A DNA stretch of 64,000 bases, from the NCBI RefSeq assembly GCF_004123195.1, contig NZ_SDLI01000012.1, forward strand, positions 47,982 through 111,981, in the 5' to 3' direction. Made by a program: the position numbers and the translations under genes. Below, piece after piece: positions 34,634 through 43,541 of this stretch (position 1 is its first letter; each line of letters opens with the position of its first letter). Source of the stretch: Ammoniphilus sp. CFH 90114. GTDB taxonomy: Bacteria; Bacillota; Bacilli; Aneurinibacillales; RAOX-1. Below the pieces are notes generated by a model that worked only from the letters and a program-made list of their open reading frames with translations, did no database searches and was not told the DNA's origin.

Positions 34634-35578
34634 TTAGTCATCCATTAGTTTGCGAAGGATACAAGGGATCTCTTGATAATCGTTGACCCACATCACGTTC
34701 AACCCTAAATTGTTAGCGTCTTGCTCTTCAAATAACTCAGCCATCTTAATAAAAGAATAAACATATTCATCACTTTCAGCTTTAATCCCCAACTCTGCGA
34801 TCTGCTCTCGGATTTCGTTTTCTTTATACCTTTTCTTAAAGAGATAATGATTTTTTGAGAACCTATCCGGTTTTTTTCTCATCGATACGTCCAACAAACG
34901 GCGTAAGTTAGGATCTGTCATACTCAATCCAATGAAGAGGCATAAGTTTTGATTTAATAAGTTCAACTGAACGAGATTAGACCAACTGAATGGATCTATA
35001 AACTGGGAATGGTAGGCATCTTCACTAGACACGATATTAAACTCAGAGAGATCACCCTCACGAGGCAAAAATCCGTGGACATGATAAATGGGGAGCTCAG
35101 ATGGCAAGTACCTCTCTCCCTCTTTAGATACTGATTTATACCGGATCTTATTTTTCTCTAAATTCTGCTCTACGACATCGTCAAAATTAAAGGTAACGAT
35201 GGAGTGCAACGACTTTCTTTCTCTTTGAGGTCTGCATAGCTCTACAATAACATCCATAAGCTCGTTGTTTTGAGGGGGATTTTGATAGATTGCTCGCCTA
35301 ACAAACTTAAGAAAATCATGGCCAAGCTCATTCTTTAAGAACTGAAGAATGATAAGAGGGGATCGTTTAAAGTATTCTAAGTAAATTTCCGCTAGCTTCT
35401 CTTGGGAGATATGAAGTTGATGATTCTTTTGAATAAAAAGCTCAGCTAATAACTGCTTTAGTAAATGATTCCAAACGGGGATCCCGGTATCTGCCGAAAC
35501 TCCAGCCCCACAAAACAAAGTGAGATTTCCTTTTACGAACTCTTCTCTAATTTTAATCAGATCATCATTTAGATCCAC
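34634..35578 (-). CDS. SIR2-domain protein, probable NAD-consuming defence effector
   Basis: A 314-residue protein (from GTG at 35578) with a SIR2-like fold. FCGAGVSADTGIP (residues 22-34) is the NAD phosphate-binding loop. TFNFDDVVEQNL places Asn131 and HVHGFL places His168, the two residues that are catalytic in SIR2 NADases such as ThsA. GLSMTDPNLRRLL (217-229) closes the NAD site. The last 80 residues are helical. Stand-alone SIR2_2 proteins often act as phage-triggered NADases, but no partner gene is adjacent. Its start is uncertain: the strongest ribosome binding site lies further upstream, at 35616-35623. AT content around it is above that of its neighbours. Confidence 0.78.
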   Translation of the reverse strand: MDLNDDLIKIREEFVKGNLTLFCGAGVSADTGIPVWNHLLKQLLAELFIQKNHQLHISQEKLAEIYLEYFKRSPLIILQFLKNELGHDFLKFVRRAIYQNPPQNNELMDVIVELCRPQRERKSLHSIVTFNFDDVVEQNLEKNKIRYKSVSKEGERYLPSELPIYHVHGFLPREGDLSEFNIVSSEDAYHSQFIDPFSWSNLVQLNLLNQNLCLFIGLSMTDPNLRRLLDVSMRKKPDRFSKNHYLFKKRYKENEIREQIAELGIKAESDEYVYSFIKMAELFEEQDANNLGLNVMWVNDYQEIPCILRKLMDD

Positions 35579-35615
35579 ATGCTCATTGTCATATTTATTT
35601 ACAATAATAGTTTCA

Positions 35616-35623
35616 CCCTCCCC
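35616..35623 (-). promoter_or_regulatory. Strong ribosome binding site without a standard start codon
   Basis: On the minus strand GGGGAGGG is followed seven bases later by ATT ATT GTA, in frame with the SIR2 gene and open from there to it. No ATG, GTG or TTG stands at the right distance. The first in-frame GTG is at 35578, 38 bases downstream. Either initiation is at ATT, or a leader peptide or other element uses the site. Confidence 0.45.
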
Positions 35624-35822
35624 ATGATTGTGGCTGATTTTAGCTCTATACTCCTTATTAAAGATTATTTATTTGATAGGACAGTCATTCCTGGAAATTC
35701 AGTTAACCTATAACGTTCGTTTTTTATGGGTTAAAAAAGTTTATTTATATTAAATCAAGAGAATTTTTAGGTTAAATATGAACATTATCTGAAAAATGTG
35801 TGACAATATTGTGAAGAAATCG
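35624..35822. other. AT-rich intergenic region with inverted repeat
   Basis: About 200 bases between the divergent SIR2 and 47-residue genes. It holds an inverted repeat, TTAACCTATAA (35703-35713) and TTATGGGTTAA (35724-35734), 10 of 11 bases matching, separated by ten bases. A further TTAGGTTAA copy-like motif appears near 35768-35776. No T-run follows the stem, so it is a better candidate for an operator than for a terminator. No open frame with a start signal is visible. Confidence 0.5.
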
Positions 35823-35851
35823 TTGACTTCGTCTTTTCTTTGGTTTAATCT
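35823..35851 (+). promoter_or_regulatory. Promoter of the 47-residue membrane protein gene
   Basis: TTGACT (35823-35828) and TAATCT (35846-35851) are 17 bases apart, a good sigma-A-type pair. The ATG is 23 bases downstream of the -10. Confidence 0.65.
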
Positions 35852-35874
35852 GTAAACAAAGGGGAGGGATTTAC

Positions 35875-36018
35875 ATGAGTGAAATGATGAGTGAGTTTGT
35901 GAAAATTATTGTTGTGGCAGAAGTGGTTTTCGCGGTATGTGTATCCTTGACGGCACCATTCTTACCTAAGATTATGCAACGTTGGGAACAAAAGAAAGCA
36001 CAAAACCAAATCTCATAG
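35875..36018 (+). CDS. Small membrane protein (47 residues)
   Basis: An open frame from ATG at 35875 to TAG at 36016-36018, with GGGGAGGG seven bases upstream. It starts MSEMMSEFVKIIVVAEVVFA, has one hydrophobic helix of about 20 residues, then PFLPKIMQRWEQKKAQNQIS, a basic tail. The pattern is that of a single-pass peptide with a cytoplasmic basic end. A clear promoter and terminator flank it, which supports a real gene. No family is recognised. It is divergent from the SIR2 gene. Confidence 0.72.
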   Translation: MSEMMSEFVKIIVVAEVVFAVCVSLTAPFLPKIMQRWEQKKAQNQIS

Positions 36019-36023
36019 TTCAA

Positions 36024-36059
36024 ATAAAAAAAAAGCAGATTTCTCTGCTTTTTTCTTTT

Positions 36060-36060
<1 letters not shown>
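36024..36060. terminator. Bidirectional terminator
   Basis: AAGCAGA (36033-36039) pairs with TCTGCTT (36044-36050). T-runs follow on the plus strand and A-runs (T on the minus strand) precede. It serves the 47-residue gene and the convergent thiC-linked gene. Confidence 0.88.
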
Positions 36061-38112
<2,052 letters not shown>

Positions 38113-38135
38113 TCATGAAAGACAATAGTTGTAAG

Positions 38136-38229
38136 TTCTCGTTCCTCCGCTGGCATTATCCAGTTCAGGTTCAACGGTCGATAACAGAATAGTTATCCTC
38201 TCAGCCTAGTACCCTAAGCTCCCGCGACG
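38136..38229 (-). promoter_or_regulatory. TPP riboswitch upstream of thiC
   Basis: The minus strand reads GGGAGC...GGCTGAGAGG, then CGTTGAACCTGAACTGGATA and ATGCCAGCGGAGGAACGAG. These match the conserved CUGAGA and ACCUGAUCUGGAUAAUGCCAGCG pieces of the THI element. It reports thiamine pyrophosphate to the thiC operon. Position (about 140 bases before the ATG) and following hairpin are as expected. Confidence 0.96.
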
Positions 38230-38255
38230 TAATATGAAGTTTTATTACTGAAAAT

Positions 38256-38284
38256 AGAATATCATGGAAATTGCATACTGACAA
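38256..38284 (-). promoter_or_regulatory. Promoter of thiC
   Basis: On the minus strand TTGTCA (38279-38284) and TATTCT (38256-38261) are separated by exactly 17 bases. The start point would lie close to the 5' end of the TPP aptamer. Confidence 0.7.
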
Positions 38285-38298
38285 TACTTATTTTTAGT

Positions 38299-39561
38299 TT
38301 AGCTATATTGAGGTCTCATCTTGGCTCTCTTATTCACGTGCTGATCAGCACCTAATGCAGCAATCGCACCGTCTGCAGCTGAAATAACGGCCTGTTTAAT
38401 CGGAGTACGACGAGCATCTCCACCAGCGAATACGCCATCTACACTTGTCCGTAGATTCTCATCCACCACGACGTATCCTTCTTCATCTCGTTCTACTGCA
38501 TTTTTAAGGAAGTCCGTACCTGGCTTCATTCCTGCTAGATACAGGAATACGCCATCCACTTCCCATGTTACTTCGTTCTTTTGGTCGTCTTGGATAATAA
38601 GTTTTTCTACCTTGTTTTCGCCCGTAATTTCCTTTAAACGGTGTCTATAGTAGATCTTTACGTTTGGCTTTTGTTCTAGTTCAGATAGGTCCACTTCACC
38701 CTTGAACTGATTGATGGGAACAACGAGTCGTACTTCTTTGCAGAATTTAGATAATGCTTCTGCTTCATGCACAGCTTCTTCTGTTTCCCCTACAACGGCT
38801 ACCGTACGATCTTGGAAGAAGGCCGCATCACAAGTAGAGCAATAGCTAACTCCACGACCCGTATATTCTTCTTCCCCTTTAATCTTGTTCAGAGGGGCCT
38901 TCGCTCCTACGCCAATAAACACACTTTTGGCTTTAATCGTTCCTTCTGGAACTTCTAACTTCTTGATATCTGGGTCAGAAAAATCCACGCTTAATACATT
39001 AGCTCGTACGAAGGTTGTACCAAAGTCTTTCGCCTGAAGCTGCATCTGCTGTAAAAGCTCTAAACCGGTAAGTTCTCCACGAACACCTGGGTAGTTCGCA
39101 ATCTTATGAGTAATAGCCAATGTTCCCGCGGCCGGTGCTTTATCAATAACAAGGGTGTTTAGTTTTCCGCGTGAAGCATAAATCGCTGCCGATGTCCCTG
39201 CTGGACCTCCGCCAATGGCCACGAGGTCATATACTTGATCAAGGATGTTAGAATCCACCTTAGAGAAGATATCTTCTTCCTTTTCCTTCTTTTCTGTCGA
39301 TGCACCTTGTGCTGCATTAGGTTCATCTGTAATCCCTAGGTATTGTTTCATTTTATTAGGTCTATATCCAATAAAAGTTTCTCCATCAATAATCGTTACG
39401 GGAGCAGAGAAAATTCCTTTAGCATGGAGCTCATCAAAAAATTGAGGGTTTACGGTGACATTGCGTTCTTCGTACTCAAGTCCCCAGTTTTTCAAATCGT
39501 TCTTGATCTTCTCGCAATAAGGGCATCCAGTACTGCTATATAATATGGTTTCACGTGCCAT
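38299..39561 (-). CDS. Glutaredoxin-thioredoxin reductase fusion flavoprotein
   Basis: A 420-residue protein (ATG at 39561, AGGAG upstream) joining two redox modules. Residues 1-77 form a NrdH/glutaredoxin-like domain with the active site GCPYC (Cys13, Cys16) and the SAPVTIIDG strand. A linker of about 30 residues follows. Residues about 110-415 form a low-molecular-weight thioredoxin-reductase-like enzyme: FAD-binding GGGPAGTSAA, active site YCSTCDAAFF, and the C-terminal VFAGGDA FAD motif. The reductase would pass electrons from NAD(P)H through its CSTC pair to the attached CPYC domain. A PerR-like box covers its promoter. Confidence 0.9.
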   Translation of the reverse strand: MARETILYSSTGCPYCEKIKNDLKNWGLEYEERNVTVNPQFFDELHAKGIFSAPVTIIDGETFIGYRPNKMKQYLGITDEPNAAQGASTEKKEKEEDIFSKVDSNILDQVYDLVAIGGGPAGTSAAIYASRGKLNTLVIDKAPAAGTLAITHKIANYPGVRGELTGLELLQQMQLQAKDFGTTFVRANVLSVDFSDPDIKKLEVPEGTIKAKSVFIGVGAKAPLNKIKGEEEYTGRGVSYCSTCDAAFFQDRTVAVVGETEEAVHEAEALSKFCKEVRLVVPINQFKGEVDLSELEQKPNVKIYYRHRLKEITGENKVEKLIIQDDQKNEVTWEVDGVFLYLAGMKPGTDFLKNAVERDEEGYVVVDENLRTSVDGVFAGGDARRTPIKQAVISAADGAIAALGADQHVNKRAKMRPQYS

Positions 39562-39602
39562 CACAACCACTCCTGTTCGGTTCTTATTTTTAACTAATAC
39601 TA

Positions 39603-39632
39603 GTTTATAATAATTACATTTAAATATCAAGG
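39603..39632 (-). promoter_or_regulatory. Candidate PerR-like box and promoter of the Grx-TrxR gene
   Basis: The plus strand at 39605-39619 reads TTATAATAATTACAT, which matches 12 of 14 defined bases of the Bacillus PerR consensus TTATAATnATTATAA. On the minus strand TTGATA lies just upstream (about 39625-39630) with TAAACT 17 bases on, so the box occupies the promoter spacer. The start codon lies 43 bases downstream of the box. The palindrome also fits Fur-family sites in general. Confidence 0.58.
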
Positions 39633-39767
39633 GTTTCTTTAAAACTTTTGAATTAGTTTATCCAAAAACTGAAACATATCTCCCTCTTATGGTTACCCAA
39701 AAGGCTGATTTGTGATATATTACTATAGTTGTGCCCGGATTTATGAAATGGAAGGAATGAATGGTAA

Positions 39768-40394
39768 GTGATTTGGGACGTTCTAAATATTGTTGGGACC
39801 ATTGCCTTTGCCGCGAGCGGAGCGATTGTTGCGATGGAAGAAAAATATGACATCCTTGGTGTCTATATTTTAGGGCTTGTTACAGCCTTCGGGGGTGGGG
39901 TTGTTCGGAACTTATTAATTGGAATCCCTGTCCCTACCCTATGGGAGCAGGAATCTTTAATTGAAATTGCATTAGTCACCGTGACCTTAATTTTTTTCCT
40001 CCCTCATCTTTGGATGAAGCATTTAAAGCAATGGACCTTCTTTGATGCGATTGGCTTAGCTGCGTTTGCCGTTCAGGGAGCCATCTATGCTACGGAGAAA
40101 CAACTCCCTCTTGGTGCGATTATGGTTGCTGCTCTTTTGACAGGGATCGGTGGTGGAGTCATTAGAGACGTACTGGCTGGGAGAAAACCCCTCGTTTTTC
40201 GGGAAGAAATTTATGCAGCTTGGGCCATTCTGGCTGGTGTTGTTATCGGAAAGGGTTGGGCTCAAGATAATCTGGAATTATCTGTTCTTTTTATCTCTGT
40301 AGTTATTCTTCGAATGGTTTCTGTTACCTTGAAATGGAGACTGCCTCGGCGTACTGTATCCGTAGAATATAGGAATAAAACTGAGGGCTTCTAA
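39768..40394 (+). CDS. TRIC-type cation channel (UPF0126) membrane protein
   Basis: A 208-residue membrane protein with six or seven helices, from a GTG at 39768. Two inverted repeats are visible. GTIAFAASGAIVAMEEKYDILG and GGGVVRNLLIG are in the first (each given here by short fragments); LAAFAVQGAIYA and GGGVIRDVLAGRKP are in the second. These glycine-rich kinked helices are the TRIC channel signature. Bacterial homologues conduct monovalent cations. AAGGAATG serves as ribosome binding site. Confidence 0.87.
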   Translation: MIWDVLNIVGTIAFAASGAIVAMEEKYDILGVYILGLVTAFGGGVVRNLLIGIPVPTLWEQESLIEIALVTVTLIFFLPHLWMKHLKQWTFFDAIGLAAFAVQGAIYATEKQLPLGAIMVAALLTGIGGGVIRDVLAGRKPLVFREEIYAAWAILAGVVIGKGWAQDNLELSVLFISVVILRMVSVTLKWRLPRRTVSVEYRNKTEGF

Positions 40395-40472
40395 TAGAAG
40401 CCCTCTTTTGTGTATTTTTTTTGCTAATTCAACAAAACCTAGGAAGAAATCTTACATGAGGTGAGAAACAAT

Positions 40473-40706
40473 ATGGACGTGTTTACTCTGCTTCTTGGCG
40501 TTATCATTATTGTTTGCTCGGCGGGTCTAATATTGTCGCTGCGAATTCGATCCAAGCAAAAGGGAGAAATTGATACAGGTGTCGACGCAAAAGTGAAGAC
40601 TAATCCCATCTTGCTTAACCCCATTCTCTTAAGTTATGTATTGGTGACTGCGGTTGTTGTTGCAGCCGTCTGGATTTTTAAACTTTACTATAAAGTTCCT
40701 TTCTAA
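40473..40706 (+). CDS. Hypothetical membrane protein (77 residues)
   Basis: A two-helix membrane protein from the ATG at 40473 with GAGGTG nine bases upstream. MDVFTLLLGVIIIVCSAGLIL forms the first helix, the second is near the C-terminus (LSYVLVTAVVVAAVWIFKLYY). The loop is basic and hydrophilic. No family is recognised. It is 12 bases before the next gene and probably co-transcribed with it. Confidence 0.7.
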   Translation: MDVFTLLLGVIIIVCSAGLILSLRIRSKQKGEIDTGVDAKVKTNPILLNPILLSYVLVTAVVVAAVWIFKLYYKVPF

Positions 40707-40718
40707 TGAGGTGGTCAA

Positions 40719-41024
40719 ATGGAGAAAAAGCGTTTTTATGTAAATGTAGAACATGGTAGTATCCTAGAGGATCAAGGGGCAGAGACTTACGAATTTGAAG
40801 TGGATGCTGACGAAATGGAAATTCATAAGTTGCAAGAATTGTTTGATAAGACGCATCAAAAGGAAATGGGAACCATCGTTCGAGGAATGACTCCCTATAT
40901 ACAATACCATGATGATGAGGATAATGATGAGTATGATCGGTCCCTCTTACAGGTCTATAGAATGCTTCATCAATTAGGGACACCACAAACCAAACAGCAT
41001 ATCGAGAGTATGGAAATTTTATGA
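40719..41024 (+). CDS. Hypothetical acidic protein (101 residues)
   Basis: A soluble protein with an alpha/beta look: MEKKRFYVNVEHGSILEDQG, then an acidic loop (HDDEDNDEYD) and a C-terminal helix LLQVYRMLHQLGTPQTK. The ribosome binding site is ATGAGGTGG. It follows a two-helix membrane protein gene and ends with a terminator at 41029-41059. I do not recognise a family. Confidence 0.72.
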   Translation: MEKKRFYVNVEHGSILEDQGAETYEFEVDADEMEIHKLQELFDKTHQKEMGTIVRGMTPYIQYHDDEDNDEYDRSLLQVYRMLHQLGTPQTKQHIESMEIL

Positions 41025-41028
41025 TTTT

Positions 41029-41060
41029 GGCATGCAGAGTTCATCTGCTGCCTTTTTTTA
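41029..41060 (+). terminator. Terminator of the two-gene run 40473-41024
   Basis: GGCATGCAGA (41029-41038) pairs with TCTGCTGCC (41044-41052) with one bulged base, then seven T follow. Confidence 0.82.
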
Positions 41061-41069
41061 TGAAACGCA

Positions 41070-41099
41070 ATAGAAAAAAGACCTGACAGCAGGTCTTAT
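41070..41099 (-). terminator. Terminator of the DUF2062 gene
   Basis: AAGACCTG (41078-41085) and CAGGTCTT (41090-41097) form an eight-base stem. On the minus strand CTTTTTTCTAT follows. Confidence 0.75.
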
Positions 41100-41125
41100 C
41101 AGGTCTGATATATGCTCGTTAGGGC

Positions 41126-41593
41126 TTACAGCCTAGCATATGGTAAATTGTCGAGTAGCTTCTTTAATATGGTGTGGCGATACTTGCTGAAGAGGAAGTA
41201 AAACAGAAAATACCCAATAAGCCCGGACAGGATGGTATTCAATAGAGCCCCAACAAAGAAGTACAAACTAACATCTTGAATGGCAATAAAGAACCCTTGG
41301 CTTATTTCATCAGCTTGTGCGGGATTAGAATTCATAAATAGACATCCAACTTTGTAATTCAGGACGAACAGGAAAGGCCATAAAAAGGATCCAAACGAGG
41401 CGGAGATAAGAGCAGCTGGTATATTGCCACGAACAAACCGAGCTAAGACAACAGATAACATAGGACCTAAGCCGAATGTAGGAAACCAGTTGGGAGCAAA
41501 CCCGAAGACAAGTCCTAATGAAATCTTCTGGGCTCCTTTTTGTAAGCGAAAGAGGCGAATGAGATAATACATTAGTATCCTTTTTATTTTCAT
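41126..41593 (-). CDS. DUF2062 membrane protein
   Basis: A 155-residue protein with three or four membrane helices. A basic N-terminal stretch (MKIKRILMYYLIRLFRLQKG) precedes GLVFGFAPNWFPTFGLGPML, the glycine-proline-rich part typical of DUF2062, then ISASFGSFLWPFLFVLNYKVG. Family function is unknown. The gene is monocistronic with its own terminator. Confidence 0.83.
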   Translation of the reverse strand: MKIKRILMYYLIRLFRLQKGAQKISLGLVFGFAPNWFPTFGLGPMLSVVLARFVRGNIPAALISASFGSFLWPFLFVLNYKVGCLFMNSNPAQADEISQGFFIAIQDVSLYFFVGALLNTILSGLIGYFLFYFLFSKYRHTILKKLLDNLPYARL

Positions 41594-41746
41594 GGTGAAC
41601 GCCCTCTAGTTCGAAGATTCTAGTTCATTATACTCAGAGTTTTCAACCCTTACCCATACTATCTCACCAATCTTTTGTTTCGTCAATATGTGATATTTTC
41701 CCCATTTTTTCTTCTAATATGTGGTTAGCGACTGCCCTGCATGGAA

Positions 41747-41772
41747 GGGGCTGATGCGACCGCATCAACCCC
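41747..41772. repeat. Short palindrome after the bmrD-like gene
   Basis: GGGGCTGATGCG at 41747-41758 pairs with CGCATCAACCCC at 41761-41772 with one mismatch and a two-base centre. Neither strand has a T-run after it. It stands just past the stop codon of the downstream exporter gene. It may stabilise the mRNA end or be a protein-binding site. Confidence 0.5.
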
Positions 41773-41774
41773 GA

Positions 41775-43541
41775 CTAAACCACCACCGTAGACGTAAGCG
41801 TCTCCCCACCCTGTTGAAGAATGTACATCTTATAATAAAGCCCCTTTTGAGCGAGCAGTTCTTGATGTGTCCCTCTTTCTACGATTTCCCCGTGGTGCAG
41901 GACGAGGATCAGGTCAGCATTCTGAATCGTGGATAACCGATGAGCAATGGCAATCGTGGTTCGACCTTTTCTCATCTTTTCTAAGGCAACTTGTATGGCT
42001 TCTTCGGTTTCCGTATCGACAGCCGCGGTTGCTTCATCTAAGACTAAAATCTTGGGTTGCATAGCCATCGTTCGAGCGAAAGAAAGGAGTTGACGTTGTC
42101 CACTGGAAAATGTCGCTCCCCTCTCCCCTACTGCTTCTTGATATTTCTCAGGAAGCTTTTGGATAAAGGAGTCAGCTTGAACGAACCTCGAAGCTTCCTT
42201 GATGTGTTCATCGGATATAGAAGGGTTGTGAAGACGGATGTTATGGGCAATATCTCCGACAAAAAGGAATGAATCTTGCAGTACTAAGCCCACTTTGCTC
42301 CGTAATTCCTCGTCAGAATAGGCTTGAAGAGGCACGCCGTCCATCTTTATTTCCCCTTTTTCAAAGGGATAAAATCGCATCAATAGATTGATGATCGAAC
42401 TTTTTCCACTTCCTGTGTGTCCGACAAGGGCGACCGTCTCGCCGGGTTTAACCGTAAAGCTAATATTCTTCAGAACGTCCGTACGACCATCATAAGAAAA
42501 GTGAACATCCTTAAATTCAATTGATCCTTCCTCGATCCTCGGGTGGATGTCTCCTTGCTGGCTCGGGGCCATAGTCTTTTCATCTAGTAACGTAAAGACT
42601 CGTTCAGACGCCACGATCGCTTGCTGCAGATGGGTCAATCGAAACATCATCTGGTTGACGGGCTCGAAGAAACGGCCTAAGTAGTTCACGAAAGCGTAGA
42701 TAACCCCGATTTCCACCGTAGACTCAAAAGACTGAAACCCAAAATAGCCAAGAATAAGCATAAGGGTTAAAAGTTCTAGAAAATCGACTGCAGGTCGTAA
42801 GAGCAATCCGCTTAATTTGACTTGCCGCAAATCTGCTTGATAATATTGATCGTTCACGCGGCCAAACTCTTGGCGAAATCTTTTCTCTTGCTGCATCGCT
42901 TGGATAATATTCATCCCTTGCAGAGATTCACTCAGTTTTGCATTGAGCTGGCTTAGTTTTTCTCTAGAAAGATGAAAAACCTTGGAGCTAAAGTGGCGAT
43001 AGGTCTTCATTAAGACCGCAATGAGCGGGATTAAAATCAGGCACAGGATCCCGAGTTGAAAGTCTAGATAAAACATGCCGATAAAAATACCCATCAACAG
43101 AACTATATTTTGAACAAAAGTGGATAAAACGGTGACGTACAAATCTTTGATGGCTTCCGTGTCATTCGTTATACGTGACACAAGACTACCAGCTGGTGTT
43201 CGGTCGAAAAAAGATAATCCGAGATGCTGCACTTTACTGAATACATCAATTCGAATCTGTTGGATAATGTGTAAGGCAATTTGATGAAATCTAACCAACT
43301 GAAGATAACTAAGAACGACGGAGACAATATGAAGCAGCAAATACCCCACACCTAAAAGGGCCAATGAGGGCCAGTCAAATATTCTAGGAGTCAGATAGTC
43401 GTCAATAAACACTTTTATGATAAGAGGACCTACTACACTCCCAGCTGTGGCTAGGAGGAGAAGGGTCATGGCTATGATAAGTTGACGTGTATAAGGCTTC
43501 ATATAAGCTATGAGCCTTCCACTTGCTCTTGGTTGATTCAT
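41775..43541 (-). CDS. Heterodimeric multidrug ABC exporter half, canonical catalytic site (BmrD/YheH-like)
   Basis: A 588-residue half-transporter with six membrane helices (about 18-300) and an ATPase domain. Walker A is GHTGSGKSS, Walker B ILVLDEAT with the catalytic Glu, and the switch His is in IAIAHRLS. Its signature reads FSSGQRQ, departing from LSGGQ. The start shares one base with the stop of the next gene upstream (TAATG), so both are translated together. In Bacillus the matching pair BmrC/BmrD (YheI/YheH) exports drugs and dyes; YheH is longer (673). Confidence 0.88.
   Translation of the reverse strand: MNQPRASGRLIAYMKPYTRQLIIAMTLLLLATAGSVVGPLIIKVFIDDYLTPRIFDWPSLALLGVGYLLLHIVSVVLSYLQLVRFHQIALHIIQQIRIDVFSKVQHLGLSFFDRTPAGSLVSRITNDTEAIKDLYVTVLSTFVQNIVLLMGIFIGMFYLDFQLGILCLILIPLIAVLMKTYRHFSSKVFHLSREKLSQLNAKLSESLQGMNIIQAMQQEKRFRQEFGRVNDQYYQADLRQVKLSGLLLRPAVDFLELLTLMLILGYFGFQSFESTVEIGVIYAFVNYLGRFFEPVNQMMFRLTHLQQAIVASERVFTLLDEKTMAPSQQGDIHPRIEEGSIEFKDVHFSYDGRTDVLKNISFTVKPGETVALVGHTGSGKSSIINLLMRFYPFEKGEIKMDGVPLQAYSDEELRSKVGLVLQDSFLFVGDIAHNIRLHNPSISDEHIKEASRFVQADSFIQKLPEKYQEAVGERGATFSSGQRQLLSFARTMAMQPKILVLDEATAAVDTETEEAIQVALEKMRKGRTTIAIAHRLSTIQNADLILVLHHGEIVERGTHQELLAQKGLYYKMYILQQGGETLTSTVVV

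Noticed and set aside
34168..35578. fxsA and the SIR2 gene as a joint phage-defence pair
   Set aside because: FxsA takes its name from T7 exclusion in E. coli, but it is a common membrane protein in Bacillales. A 52-base gap and unrelated functions do not support a system.
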